Positions 43,113 through 52,022 are shown, counted from the first letter of the stretch. The stretch is DNA of 64,000 bases from Arthrobacter pigmenti (GCF_011927905.1 NZ_JAATJL010000001.1:3534001-3598000), one strand, 5' to 3'. The notes: generated from the sequence alone by a model not told the origin. Translations and numbers: made by a program.

Positions 43113-44978
43113 ATGGCGACGCACGGTCGCACACTGCGCCGGGGCCTGCCTCGCCGAAGCGGCGAGGAATCATGGCCGCCCGCGGACGCAGTCCTCACCG
43201 AAATACCTGGCGACACCGACGTCCCAGCACCAACGGCCACAACGGCGGCGGCAAGCCCGGCTTCCGGTTCTGACACAACGACGACGCCGGCACCTCCTTC
43301 CGCTTCGTCCGGGACTGATACGGCGGCGGCGGGCGCAACAGTTGCAGCTCCCGGCACTGATACGACGGCGGCGAGCCCGTCTTCCGTGAAGCCTGCGACG
43401 GCGCCGAGCGCCTCGCCGTCGTCGGGTGTTCAGGCGGGCGCGCCCGCGGTCGACGCAGGCGCCCGTCCAGTCCGGCGGGGGCTTCCCCGAACTCCCGGAG
43501 GGGACCCGTGGCCCCCCGCTGGTGCTGCGACGACGCCCGCTGTATCGACGCCCGCTGTATCGACGCCCGCTTCACCGGCTCCTGAAGCTCGCTCTGACGC
43601 AAGGCGCGAGGACGCGGCGTCGGTCAGCGAACCATCCTCAGCCGATGAAGCAGTCCCTGCCCGGCAGGAGGCTTCAGTGGAGGCGGCGCCGCAACCAGCA
43701 GCGTCGAATGAAAACCCAGCGGCCGCGCGTGTGGCCGCACAGGCCGGCTCCATGCAGCTTCTGCGGCGTGGATTGCCTCGCGTCCCAGGCGGCGAGCGTT
43801 GGCCGGCGGAGACCGCCGTCGTCGTCGAGCCTGTTCAGACGCGCACGGAAACCGAAGCAGTCGGAACGAAGGCCGCCGAAGAGCCTGCCCCTGTTGCTGC
43901 TGAGGTAGCGCAACCCGAGAAGGCGCCCGAGCCGGTCGCCGTTGCGACGCCAATCGAAGAAAAGGCGACGCCTCCCGAGGAGGAAGCGCCGTCGTCGGCT
44001 GCTGCTGGTCCCACGGAAACCCGCAAGCCGCTCCCCGAGAAGTCCGCGGACACCAGGGACACCGCAAAGGCGGCGAGCGAGCGGAAGCCCCGCAGCCGCA
44101 TGGCCAATCTGTTGCTCGGCGCCGCGGGGCTCCTCGCAATCGCGCTGGGGGCTGTGCTGTTCACGCGCTGGTTTGTCACCCTCGGTTTCATGCAGGACTT
44201 CCTCACTACATACCCGGGCGAGACCCACCTGCCCGAAGGCGCGGAACCCGGCTTCCCGGCCTGGGTGCAGTGGCAGCACTTCTTCAACTTCTTCCTGATC
44301 GTGCTCATCATCAAGTCCGGGCTGCAGGTGCGCAGGGAAACCCGGCCGCCGGGATACTGGACGCCGAAGTGGTCCAAGGGCGGGGACGGAAAGATCAGTC
44401 TCAGCCTGTGGTTCCATCAGGCACTGGACATCCTGTGGCTGGTGAACGGCCTCGTGTTCGTGGTGCTGCTGTTCGTCACCAGCCACTGGATGCGGCTGGT
44501 TCCCACAACCTGGGAGGTCTTCCCGAATGCACTCTCTGCGCTGATCCAGTACGTTTCGCTGGACTGGCCCACAGAGAATGGGTGGGTGAACTACAACAGC
44601 CTGCAGCAGCTGGCGTACTTCGCAACCATCTTCGTAGCGGCGCCACTGGCGGCGATCACGGGAGCCCGGATGTCCGGAATCTGGCCAAAGAACGCCAAGA
44701 CACTGAACCGGGTCTATCCGGTCGAATGGGCGCGGGCCGTCCATTTCCCCGTGATGCTGTACTTCGTTGTCTTCATCATCGGTCACGTGGCATTGGTCTT
44801 CGCGACCGGTGCCCTGCGCAACCTGAACCACATGTACGGCGGCCAGGACGCGGTGAACTGGGCGGGATTCTGGATCTTCTTCGTCTCGCTGCTGCTCGTG
44901 GTGGGTGCCTGGATTGCAGCGAAACCGCTGATACTGGCGCCGCTTGCAGGCTTGTTCGGGCGGGTCAGTTCGCGGTGA
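43113..44978 (+). CDS. Membrane cytochrome b with long disordered N-terminus, ETF operon
   Basis: 621-aa protein. Residues 1-325 are Pro/Ala/Thr/Glu-rich and hydrophilic, carrying three copies of a motif RRGLPR-x(1-2)-G-x-x-WP at about 9-23, 121-135 and 218-231. Residues 335-621 form a cytochrome b561/Ni-hydrogenase-type b domain with five or so transmembrane helices; H389, H435, H544 and H558 are candidate ligands for two b hemes. Being 3 bp after etfA, it is a plausible quinone-side partner for ETF in place of the usual ETF:quinone oxidoreductase; that role is inference. A 15-bp tandem repeat near 43545-43575 encodes TPAVS units in the linker. Confidence 0.85.
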   Translation: MATHGRTLRRGLPRRSGEESWPPADAVLTEIPGDTDVPAPTATTAAASPASGSDTTTTPAPPSASSGTDTAAAGATVAAPGTDTTAASPSSVKPATAPSASPSSGVQAGAPAVDAGARPVRRGLPRTPGGDPWPPAGAATTPAVSTPAVSTPASPAPEARSDARREDAASVSEPSSADEAVPARQEASVEAAPQPAASNENPAAARVAAQAGSMQLLRRGLPRVPGGERWPAETAVVVEPVQTRTETEAVGTKAAEEPAPVAAEVAQPEKAPEPVAVATPIEEKATPPEEEAPSSAAAGPTETRKPLPEKSADTRDTAKAASERKPRSRMANLLLGAAGLLAIALGAVLFTRWFVTLGFMQDFLTTYPGETHLPEGAEPGFPAWVQWQHFFNFFLIVLIIKSGLQVRRETRPPGYWTPKWSKGGDGKISLSLWFHQALDILWLVNGLVFVVLLFVTSHWMRLVPTTWEVFPNALSALIQYVSLDWPTENGWVNYNSLQQLAYFATIFVAAPLAAITGARMSGIWPKNAKTLNRVYPVEWARAVHFPVMLYFVVFIIGHVALVFATGALRNLNHMYGGQDAVNWAGFWIFFVSLLLVVGAWIAAKPLILAPLAGLFGRVSSR

Positions 44979-44983
44979 CCTGA

Positions 44984-45265
44984 TCAACGATTGGCACGGT
45001 AGGCGTCCCTGCGGTGCGCCACGTCAACAACGCAGACGGATCTCTGTGCTTCGTCGATTCTGTAGATGATCCGGTATGTGCCTCGGCGCGCACTATGGCT
45101 GTCCTCGAGCGGCGGATGGAGTCGCTTACCTACCCGGTGAGGGTTATCAAGAAGTGGGCCGACGATGAACTCATAACCCGCCCAAGCAACCCCTTCGGGA
45201 AGAACCTCCGCGAGTTGTCGCCGAGCGGTAGGTGTGACGACGAGCGAGTACCGCTCGGCGCTCAC
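44984..45265 (-). CDS. Type II toxin, RelE/ParE family
   Basis: 93-aa toxin, probably an mRNA-cleaving RelE type: VTPTARRQLAEVLPEG, then RRGTYRIIYRIDEAQRSVCVVDVAHRRDAY, the typical core with basic and C-terminal Tyr residues. GTG start overlaps the antitoxin stop (GTGA), the standard antitoxin-first arrangement. Confidence 0.92.
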   Translation of the reverse strand: MSAERYSLVVTPTARRQLAEVLPEGVAWAGYEFIVGPLLDNPHRVGKRLHPPLEDSHSARRGTYRIIYRIDEAQRSVCVVDVAHRRDAYRANR

Positions 45266-45555
45266 GCGTAGGGCCTGTGACGCCGTTCCATCGCTGCGGC
45301 GAGGTCCGATTCAGACTCGACTTCACCGTGTGCGAGCTCGGACTCCGAACTTGCCAGTCGCCGCATTGTTTCGGGGTCGGAGAGGATCGCGATTGTCTCC
45401 TCGAGTGATTCAAGGTCCTCGGGTGCCAGCAGAATCGCCGACGGCTTGCCGTGTACCGTAACCGTGACCCTCTCGTGCTGACCGCCCACGCGGACCACTA
45501 GTTCGGACAGGTGAGCCTTCGCCTCAGCCAGCGACACGGTACTACTCATAGTCAT
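45262..45555 (-). CDS. Type II antitoxin, Phd/YefM family
   Basis: 97-aa antitoxin: N-terminal Phd/YefM DNA-binding part (VSLAEAKAHLSELVVRV, VTVHGKPSAILLAPEDLESLEETI) and acidic C-terminal tail that would wrap the toxin. ATG at 45555 (or 45549, MSSTV) lies inside the palindrome 45549-45566 and overlaps the last codons of lysG by up to 14 bp in another frame. Confidence 0.92.
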   Translation of the reverse strand: MTMSSTVSLAEAKAHLSELVVRVGGQHERVTVTVHGKPSAILLAPEDLESLEETIAILSDPETMRRLASSESELAHGEVESESDLAAAMERRHRPYA

Positions 45556-46507
45556 AAGTATGACTAGAAGTTGATGAGAAGTCTAGGCCGGGTGCGCCAC
45601 CCGACTTCCGTGATTGGGGTTGGGCTCTGCGAAGAACAGCGGCGCCGGTGCGGATTGCTTCGGCGACTGCTTCGAGGGCGCTGGATCCGTGACGCCACTG
45701 CTGCCAGTAGAGCGGCACATCCACGTGCCCTCTTGGGACGAGTGCCGTGAGATTCGCAGCTGCTGGGTCATGAGCCAGCTCCAGTTCGGCGAGCAGGCCC
45801 CAGCCCATGCCGAGCCGGATGGCTTCCGCGAACTCCTGGGCCGCCGGAACGTAGTGCCGTGGCGGAGTGATCGCTCGCTTTGTCCTGCTTCGCAGGTACT
45901 GGTCCTGGAGGTCATCCTTGCGGTCGAAGACCACCACGGGGGCGCGCTCCAGGTTCTCCACGGTGGCACCATCGACGAACCAGCGCTGCTGGAATTCGTC
46001 AGTACAGACCGGGATGTAGCGCATGATCCCCAGCGGACTGGACGAACAACCCTGCACCGGGCTGGCAACCGAGGTGATGGCCGCAGCGGCCGCCCCGCTC
46101 CGCAGCAGGTCCAGTGAGTGCTCCTGATCCTCGCGCAGGATCTCCAGTTCCAGTGTTTCGGCAACCGGCACCAGCGCGCGAAGTGCCCACGTGTGCAGGG
46201 AATCGCCGTTGATCACGATCACGATGCGTTGACGCGGCGCATCCTTCGTTTCACGCAGCTCAGCCGACAGGTCCGCCGAGAGCAGCTCGAGCTTCCGGGC
46301 GAATCGCACGATCGCCTCACCCGTTTCGGTCGGCTGGACCGGACGGGTTCGCCGCAGGACGGGCCGGCCGACGGCGGTCTCCAAGGCGCGGATGCGCTGG
46401 CTGACGGCGGATGGGGTGATGGAGAGGTGGGAAGCAGCAGCGTCGAAGCTGCCCTGGTGAATGATGGCGGCTAGTGCCAACGCCTGGGTTGGATCAATCT
46501 CCTTCAT
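45542..46507 (-). CDS. lysG: LysR family regulator of the LysG/ArgP type
   Basis: Transcription activator of 321 aa: N-terminal winged helix (LALAAIIHQGSFDAAASHLSITPSAVSQRIRALE; core at 12-45) and LysR substrate-binding domain. It is divergent from a LysE exporter gene (68 bp between starts), the arrangement in which LysG senses lysine/arginine and activates lysE. The last residues (THTYDYE-like end) overlap the antitoxin gene. ATG at 46507 is used; TTG at 46513 is possible. Confidence 0.92.
   Translation of the reverse strand: MKEIDPTQALALAAIIHQGSFDAAASHLSITPSAVSQRIRALETAVGRPVLRRTRPVQPTETGEAIVRFARKLELLSADLSAELRETKDAPRQRIVIVINGDSLHTWALRALVPVAETLELEILREDQEHSLDLLRSGAAAAAITSVASPVQGCSSSPLGIMRYIPVCTDEFQQRWFVDGATVENLERAPVVVFDRKDDLQDQYLRSRTKRAITPPRHYVPAAQEFAEAIRLGMGWGLLAELELAHDPAAANLTALVPRGHVDVPLYWQQWRHGSSALEAVAEAIRTGAAVLRRAQPQSRKSGGAPGLDFSSTSSHTYDYE
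45549..45566. promoter_or_regulatory. Palindrome over the antitoxin start codon
   Basis: TAGTCATA-AG-TATGACTA: 8-bp arms with a two-base centre, overlapping both the 5' end of the antitoxin gene and a few bases upstream, inside the 3' end of lysG. Likely operator for autorepression by the antitoxin-toxin complex. Confidence 0.6.
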
Positions 46508-46575
46508 AAGCAACTCTTACCATACTGTAGAAACTTTAGCTGGAATCAGCCTGGACCTACACTTAGCGTTGTATC

Positions 46576-47178
46576 GTGCTCGACTCCACGCTCACCGGCT
46601 TCGTTGCCGGTCTATCGCTCATCATCGCTATCGGCTCGCAGAACGCCTTTGTGCTCCGGCAGGGCCTGCGCCGATCCCACGTTGCCCTCGTTGTAGCTGT
46701 CTGCGCGCTTTCCGACATCGCGCTCATCACGCTTGGCGTCGGCGGCCTCGGGGTTGTCATTGAACATGCACCGGTACTGCTGGAGGTCATCCGCTGGGCC
46801 GGCGCGGCTTTCCTTCTGGGATACGCGGTGCTGGCGGGGCTACGGGCAGTGCGCGGCGAGCAACTCGACGTGACGAAGGGCAGGGGTTGCGGATCCTGGC
46901 GGACCGCACTTGCCACGTGCCTGGCCCTGACCTGGCTCAACCCGCATGTGTACCTGGATACGGTGCTCCTGCTGGGGTCACTGGCAAGCACGCACGGCAT
47001 CCAGGGCAGGTGGTGGTTCGCGATCGGCGCCTGTGCAGGCAGCATCGTGTGGTTTACGGCCCTCGGCGTGGGTGCCCGCTACCTCGCTCCGCTCTTCAAC
47101 CGGCGCCTTGCGTGGAGGATCCTCGACGGCGTTATCGCCGCCGTCATGCTTGCACTGGCTATCTCACTGATCGTGTAA
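46576..47178 (+). CDS. lysE: LysE/ArgO family amino acid exporter
   Basis: Inner-membrane exporter of basic amino acids (200 aa, five to six transmembrane segments). The LysE signature IAIGSQNAFVLRQGL is at residues 17-31 and LTWLNPHVYLDTVLLLG in the middle. GTG start. Regulated by the adjacent divergent LysG. Convergent with the RelA/SpoT-domain gene, four bases apart. Confidence 0.95.
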   Translation: MLDSTLTGFVAGLSLIIAIGSQNAFVLRQGLRRSHVALVVAVCALSDIALITLGVGGLGVVIEHAPVLLEVIRWAGAAFLLGYAVLAGLRAVRGEQLDVTKGRGCGSWRTALATCLALTWLNPHVYLDTVLLLGSLASTHGIQGRWWFAIGACAGSIVWFTALGVGARYLAPLFNRRLAWRILDGVIAAVMLALAISLIV

Positions 47179-47182
47179 TCAC

Positions 47183-48268
47183 TCAGTCTTCCCGCGCCCG
47201 GAAGTTCCGGATCTGCCGGTAGCGCCTCAGCAGGCTGTCCCTCCGCGACGTGCCCGCTTCCGGTGCATTTGCCGTCAGCTCGATGTGTCGTTCGCCGAAG
47301 TTCCACAGCAGCACGTCGTCGAGGAGCCGGTCCGGCCCCGGCGAGTAACGGTGGTCGAGGGCGCGCCGGACCGAGGTGATGGTGTCGGCCTGGAGCAGGG
47401 AGGCGAGGGCCGTCGTCGTCGTAATCCCGTGGGCGGAGAGGAGCTCGGCGGCCCAGCGCCAGTTGTCATCCGACTTCCGGTCAACGTGTGGGAGCAGGGT
47501 TTGCCAGACTTCCCGGATGCGGTCGGGGGTGAGTTCCACGCTGCCCTCGCCCTCGGGATCCCAGAATCCGGTCACCTTCTCATACCGGGAATGCAGGTCC
47601 GCGAAGGTGGATTCGACGCTCTCCAGCATGGCTGCGGTGGCGGTGAACTGCCGGTCGAAGTAGGGGCTCCACGCCTTGGGGTTGAAGGACTTGAACCGGA
47701 TGTCGTGCTCGATCTCGGACCAGGCGTGTGCCAGCACGGTGCGGATCTGCGTCTCGAACATGTAGCTGCCGGAGTCAGAGCCGAGCAGCTGCTGGTAGGT
47801 GCGGACGGCGTCGTTCTGAATGGTCCGCAGGATGAGGTGGCGGCTGGAATAGCCGTACGTGCCCGATTCAATGGAGCCGATGTCCTTCTCCCGGTCACCC
47901 CGGCAGTCGAACTCGTGGCGCTGGCGCTTGATGAGATTCGCCGCGATATCCACTTCGTGCGGCAGCGTGGTGATGACCCGGACACCCACCAGGTCCGTCA
48001 GGTTCCGCAGCGGGTCCGGGAAAACGAGCGACGGCGGACCGTCACCGTCGCTGAGCATCCGCGAGGCCTTGTCGCGGAAGGATTCGACCGACTTTGTGCG
48101 CGCCGTGACGAACAGCGGCCGCAGGTCCGTTCCGGTGAAGATTTCCTGGATGCTGTCGCGGACCTCACGCGTGACAGCCTCCAGCGCCGGGCGCACCCGC
48201 TCAAACTCGCTGACACTCTCCTGGACCGCTGGCCTCAGCCGCTCATCCAGTTCTTCCCACGTACTCAC
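47183..48268 (-). CDS. RelA/SpoT-domain GTP pyrophosphokinase-like protein
   Basis: 361-aa protein with a single RelA/SpoT nucleotidyltransferase (synthetase) domain at about 60-235: FRDKASRM, LTDLVGVRVITTLPHEVD, YSSRHLILRTI and FETQIRTVLAHAWSEIEHD, containing the ATP/GTP-site E and H residues expected of (p)ppGpp synthetases. No HD hydrolase or TGS/ACT domain, so it is a stand-alone synthetase-like enzyme with a helical C-terminal domain (about 240-361) of unknown role. GTG 48268 chosen; TTAGAT is six bases upstream. Confidence 0.85.
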   Translation of the reverse strand: MSTWEELDERLRPAVQESVSEFERVRPALEAVTREVRDSIQEIFTGTDLRPLFVTARTKSVESFRDKASRMLSDGDGPPSLVFPDPLRNLTDLVGVRVITTLPHEVDIAANLIKRQRHEFDCRGDREKDIGSIESGTYGYSSRHLILRTIQNDAVRTYQQLLGSDSGSYMFETQIRTVLAHAWSEIEHDIRFKSFNPKAWSPYFDRQFTATAAMLESVESTFADLHSRYEKVTGFWDPEGEGSVELTPDRIREVWQTLLPHVDRKSDDNWRWAAELLSAHGITTTTALASLLQADTITSVRRALDHRYSPGPDRLLDDVLLWNFGERHIELTANAPEAGTSRRDSLLRRYRQIRNFRARED

Positions 48269-48314
48269 CAACCCATCTAAACATCCGCCACGGACAGCGG
48301 CTACGCTACGAAGA

Positions 48315-49172
48315 ATGACCGACCTCTCGCGGCGCGCAGTCCTCGGCGGGGCGTTGCTCTCCGCAGCCGCCCTCTCCGGGTGCGGTCCCACCCAACCGTC
48401 GGCGCCTGCCGGTGCGAGGAAGGAACCCATGCGCTATACCTACGGAAGTGATCCCAGCCAGTTCGCGGACCTGTACCTGCCGGAGGGGGAGCCACGCGGC
48501 GTCGTCGTCATCATTCACGGGGGTTTCTGGCGTAGCCAGTACTCCCTCGAGCTCGGTGTGCCGCTCGCGGAGGACCTCACCCCACGCGGTTTTGCCTGCT
48601 GGAACCTCGAGTACCGCAGGGCCGGCAACGGCGGCGGCTGGCCGGAAACCTTCGAGGACATCGCGGCAGGAATTGACCTGCTCTCCACAGCAGCAAAGGA
48701 GCACGGCCTCGACATCAGTACGACGACGGCGCTCGGCCACTCCGCGGGTGGCCACCTTGCGGTGTGGGCGGCGGGGCGGGCGTCCCTTCCGTCCGGAGCG
48801 CCAGGAGCCGGCACTCCGGCGGTGCCGCTGACCGGCGTCGTCAGTCAATCGGGCGTGCTGAACCTGCAGTTGGCGTACGAGGAACGACTGGGCAGCGGAG
48901 CGGTGCAGAATCTGCTGGGGGAGCCGGAGGGGGACAAGTACCGGCTTGCCGATCCGGTGACCGCCATCCCGCTGGCGGTTCCGGTGGTTGCGCTGCACGG
49001 GGAGGAAGATACGACCGTACCGCTGAGCCAGTCGGAGTCCTATGTCGAGGCCGCGGTTGCGGCTGGAGCCGAAGCGGAACTGATGCTCATCCCCGGCGAC
49101 CACTTCGCTATGATCACGCCCGGTACCGACGCCTGGGAGCGCGTCGTTGACGCCGTGGAACAGCTGGCCTGA
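48315..49172 (+). CDS. Alpha/beta hydrolase lipoprotein
   Basis: Exported esterase-like hydrolase (285 aa). N-terminus SRRAVLGGALLSAAALSGC combines a Tat-like double Arg with a lipobox. Catalytic features: oxyanion HGGFW, nucleophile Ser in GHSAGGH, Asp in EEDTTVP, His in GDHFAMI. Nearest resemblance is to kynurenine formamidase/BD-FAE type hydrolases; substrate unknown. TACGCT seven bases before the ATG and no Shine-Dalgarno suggest a leaderless mRNA. Confidence 0.88.
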   Translation: MTDLSRRAVLGGALLSAAALSGCGPTQPSAPAGARKEPMRYTYGSDPSQFADLYLPEGEPRGVVVIIHGGFWRSQYSLELGVPLAEDLTPRGFACWNLEYRRAGNGGGWPETFEDIAAGIDLLSTAAKEHGLDISTTTALGHSAGGHLAVWAAGRASLPSGAPGAGTPAVPLTGVVSQSGVLNLQLAYEERLGSGAVQNLLGEPEGDKYRLADPVTAIPLAVPVVALHGEEDTTVPLSQSESYVEAAVAAGAEAELMLIPGDHFAMITPGTDAWERVVDAVEQLA

Positions 49173-49200
49173 ACCTGTCGAACATGGGGATTTCAGACAA

Positions 49201-49674
49201 ATGTGGGATCCTGCACAGATGAGTGCGCGATCCCGGTTCCATCGGGCTGCCCATCGCACCGGCCTGGAAATCCTCGGCTGGACCCTTGTTGTGCTCGGAA
49301 TCGCAGCGCTGGTGTTGCCCGGTCCCGGCCTGTTGATGGTGGTCGGCGGACTGGCGGTGCTGTCCCAGCAGTACGCGTGGGCTGAGCGGCGGCTGCACCC
49401 GATCAAGGAGCGGGCCTTCCAGGCAGCGCGCATCGGTGTGAAGACGTGGCCGCGCATCGCTGTCAGCGCGTTGAGCGCCTTCGCGTTCATGACGGTGGGA
49501 ATCATCTGGATGACGCAGCCGCCCGCCCCGGGCTGGTGGCCGCTGGATGAGCGGTGGTGGCTGCCCGGCGGGTGGGGGACGGGCCTGAGCCTGGTCCTGT
49601 CGGCCGTGATCGCGCTGGTTCTGCTGGTCTACAGCATCCGCCGGTTTAGGGAAGCGCCTAAACAAACTTCTTGA
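49201..49674 (+). CDS. PGPGW-type transmembrane protein (TIGR02611-like)
   Basis: Small membrane protein (157 aa) with the PGPG motif in a hydrophobic hairpin: LVVLGIAALVLPGPGLLMVVGGLAVLS (core LPGPG at about 38-42), and further transmembrane segments near 88-105 and 130-150. Function unknown. ATG at 49201; ATG 49219 (MSARSRF) is an alternative. Confidence 0.8.
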   Translation: MWDPAQMSARSRFHRAAHRTGLEILGWTLVVLGIAALVLPGPGLLMVVGGLAVLSQQYAWAERRLHPIKERAFQAARIGVKTWPRIAVSALSAFAFMTVGIIWMTQPPAPGWWPLDERWWLPGGWGTGLSLVLSAVIALVLLVYSIRRFREAPKQTS

Positions 49675-49706
49675 TGCGGACTTGCTTAGTGGACATGCCG
49701 CACCGC

Positions 49707-50432
49707 CTATGGATGGAAATTGCTGGAGAATACATCGTTGAGGGTGACGGTAGTGAGCGCACGTTCACGGATCAGCGCCTGCAACTCCGGGAACACACGG
49801 GTAACGGGGTCGAAGTTCAGGTGGCCGATGACAATGTGCTGTGGGAGGAACCACTGTTTGGCGTTGTCAATGATTTGTTGTTCCGTTAGCAGCGCCGAGT
49901 CCGCCAGCGAACCGTACCAAAGGGTTGGGGTGGTGTAACCGATGGAGGCGGCGGCCTGGAGAACGTGCTCGTTGTAGTAACCGTAGGGCGGACGAAAGAA
50001 CGGTCGGGCGTCCACGCCGAATAACTCACCGATCCGGTCGTGCGCGCGCTGCAGTTCATCGACGACGCCCTGATGGGTCAACGATGTGAGATCCGGATGG
50101 CTCCAGGTGTGGTTGCCCAACTGCACCTGACCGCTGTCCACAAGTGGCTTGAGTGCCTGAACGTTCCGTTCCCAGGCTGGATACATGCAGGTCGCGAACA
50201 GAGTCAGGCGGGCTCCTGTCGTCGCGGCGAACTCGGCGTACGCGGCGACGACCGAGGGGTCCGTGCCGTCGTCGACCGTCCAGGCAAGGAGGTTTCCCTC
50301 ACCGGGCAAACCCGTGATGACGTTCTGCGGCGCCGGCACCCGCACGAGCGGGGGAGCGGACGCCGCTGACGGCGGAGGGCTGGATGTGCTCGGGGATGTG
50401 CTCGGGGTTCCCGTCGGCGCGGTCCTGCACAA
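49707..50432 (-). CDS. Polysaccharide deacetylase family protein, signal peptide absent
   Basis: NodB-type deacetylase of 241 aa. Motifs: WTVDDGTD (D-D pair), LGNHTWSHPDL (zinc His pair), FRPPYGYYN and a C-terminal VIGHLNFD. The domain is complete, but the N-terminus starts at a TTG with MCRTAPTGTPSTSPSTSSPP, a Cys followed by a Ser/Thr/Pro linker that looks like the residue after a lipobox, with a stop codon a few codons upstream and no hydrophobic segment in any frame nearby. Either the signal was lost or the start is misjudged. A 12-bp tandem repeat encodes the PSTS linker. Confidence 0.75.
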   Translation of the reverse strand: MCRTAPTGTPSTSPSTSSPPPSAASAPPLVRVPAPQNVITGLPGEGNLLAWTVDDGTDPSVVAAYAEFAATTGARLTLFATCMYPAWERNVQALKPLVDSGQVQLGNHTWSHPDLTSLTHQGVVDELQRAHDRIGELFGVDARPFFRPPYGYYNEHVLQAAASIGYTTPTLWYGSLADSALLTEQQIIDNAKQWFLPQHIVIGHLNFDPVTRVFPELQALIRERALTTVTLNDVFSSNFHP

Positions 50433-50499
50433 GTCCCCCTTCCAGAAGATTCAATGTCCACCACGATAACGTCCCGAGAAGACCGCTCGCAGATTTCGA

Positions 50500-50524
50500 T
50501 GACAGTGCTCCCAAGTGACTGTCA
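50500..50524. promoter_or_regulatory. Inverted repeat between deacetylase and PfkB genes
   Basis: TGACAGT (50500-50506) and ACTGTCA (50518-50524) are perfect 7-bp arms with an 11-base spacer in the divergent promoter region. Candidate operator. Confidence 0.4.
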
Positions 50525-50547
50525 GGACCCAATGCTAGGTTGAATCG

Positions 50548-51477
50548 GTGCTCACGGTTATTGGCGAAGCCCTCATTGACGAAGTCATCAGCGACACCGC
50601 GCCGCCCCGCGCCCATGTGGGAGGAAGCCCGCTGAACGTTGCCGTTGGGCTCGCCCGGCTGGGCCACCCCACCCAGTTCCTTGGCCGGTACGGCGAGGAC
50701 CAATTCGGTCGCCGCATCCGCGCGCACCTATCGGAAAACTCGGTGCTGACGCCGCTGGCTCCGGACTCCCTTCCCACCAGCGTTGCCTCCGCCCGTCTCG
50801 ATCCGGTTGGCGGAGCCAACTACACCTTTCAGCTCGCCTGGGAACTGCCGGACCTGAGCCGGCGGGAATTCCTGTTCAACGGAACCACTCTGGTCCACAC
50901 CGGATCCATCGCCTCGATGCTGACGCCCGGAGCAAAGGATGTTCTCGCTGCCGTCCGGCATGCCCGGCCCTCTGCCACCATCAGCTATGACCCGAACTGC
51001 CGGCCCACCATCGTCAAGGACGCCGACTATGCGCGGGAACAGGCGGAAAAGTTCGTCGCCCTCGCGGACATCGTCAAGGCCTCCGATGAGGACCTGCAGT
51101 GGCTGTACCCGGATCGCGACCCGCGCGAATCCGCCCGTCGCTGGCTGTCGCTGGGCCCCGCCGTCGTCGTCGTGACGCGCGGTTCCAAAGGCCCGTGGGC
51201 CGTGGTCGAACGCGGTGAGTGCGAGGTCGCCGCGCCGTCAGTCCCCGTGGTGGACACCGTGGGTGCGGGGGATTCGTTCATGGCCGCGCTGCTGAGCGCA
51301 CTGGTGGACCGGGAGCTGGACGGCGCGCAGCGGAGGAATGAGCTGCACTCCGTGTCCGTTGAACAGGTACAGGGCGTGCTGGCGTTCGCGGTTGCAGCTG
51401 CGGCGGTGACCGTCTCCCGCGCCGGCGCCAATCCACCAACCCGAGACGAACTCAAAGTACAAGGAGAATACGCATGA
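50548..51477 (+). CDS. PfkB family carbohydrate kinase (fructokinase-like)
   Basis: Ribokinase-fold sugar kinase of 309 aa: N-terminal [15 protein letters not shown] signature and C-terminal [17 protein letters not shown], where the Asp is the catalytic base. Sugar not certain. GTG at 50548; TAGGTT (50536-50541) lies six bases before it without a Shine-Dalgarno, so probably leaderless. Overlaps the next gene by ATGA. Confidence 0.9.
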   Translation: MLTVIGEALIDEVISDTAPPRAHVGGSPLNVAVGLARLGHPTQFLGRYGEDQFGRRIRAHLSENSVLTPLAPDSLPTSVASARLDPVGGANYTFQLAWELPDLSRREFLFNGTTLVHTGSIASMLTPGAKDVLAAVRHARPSATISYDPNCRPTIVKDADYAREQAEKFVALADIVKASDEDLQWLYPDRDPRESARRWLSLGPAVVVVTRGSKGPWAVVERGECEVAAPSVPVVDTVGAGDSFMAALLSALVDRELDGAQRRNELHSVSVEQVQGVLAFAVAAAAVTVSRAGANPPTRDELKVQGEYA

Positions 51478-52001
51478 CCCGCGACCCCTACGCAGATCTT
51501 CCCGACGTTCCTTCTTTCGACCTCACCAGCTCGGACATCCGGCACAATGAACCGCTCGACATCAAGCACGCCTCCGGCCGGATGGGTGCCGGCGGACACG
51601 ACGTCTCACCGCAGCTCTCCTGGGGCGGCTTCCCCGAGGGCACCAGGAGCTTCGCCGTGACCGTCTATGACCCGGATGCCCCTACCGCCAGCGGCTTCTG
51701 GCACTGGGCGGTCTTCAACATTCCCGCGAGCATCACGTCGCTGCCATCCGGTGCCGGCACGGAGGACGGCGCGGGACTGCCGGAAGGCGCCGTGCAGTTG
51801 AAGAACGACGGCGGCTTCCCCGGTTTCGTGGGCGCCGCCCCTCCCGCAGGTCACGGCCCACATCACTATCATGTGGTGGTTCACGCGGTGGACGTCGAGC
51901 GACTGGACATACCGGCGGAAGCTTCGAATGCCTACCTCGGATTCAACCTTTTCTCCCATACCCTTGGACGCGCGCGTATCATCGGCACCTACGAGCAGTA
52001 A
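51474..52001 (+). CDS. YbhB/YbcL family PEBP (Raf kinase inhibitor-like) protein
   Basis: Soluble phosphatidylethanolamine-binding-protein-like fold, 175 aa: [42 protein letters not shown] (core DPDAPT and WHW at about 62-78) and [13 protein letters not shown]. Biological role in bacteria unknown. Translationally coupled to the kinase upstream (ATGA). Confidence 0.92.
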   Translation: MTRDPYADLPDVPSFDLTSSDIRHNEPLDIKHASGRMGAGGHDVSPQLSWGGFPEGTRSFAVTVYDPDAPTASGFWHWAVFNIPASITSLPSGAGTEDGAGLPEGAVQLKNDGGFPGFVGAAPPAGHGPHHYHVVVHAVDVERLDIPAEASNAYLGFNLFSHTLGRARIIGTYEQ

Positions 52002-52022
52002 GCCCAGCCCGGGAGGCACGCC

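Noticed and set aside
43545-43575. Short tandem repeat as a CRISPR-like or recombination element
   Set aside because: It is a 15-bp coding repeat (TPAVS) inside a Pro/Ala-rich linker, with fewer than three full units.
43674-44987. 437-aa antisense frame opposite the cytochrome b gene
   Set aside because: No domain or signal, and the sense gene is clear.
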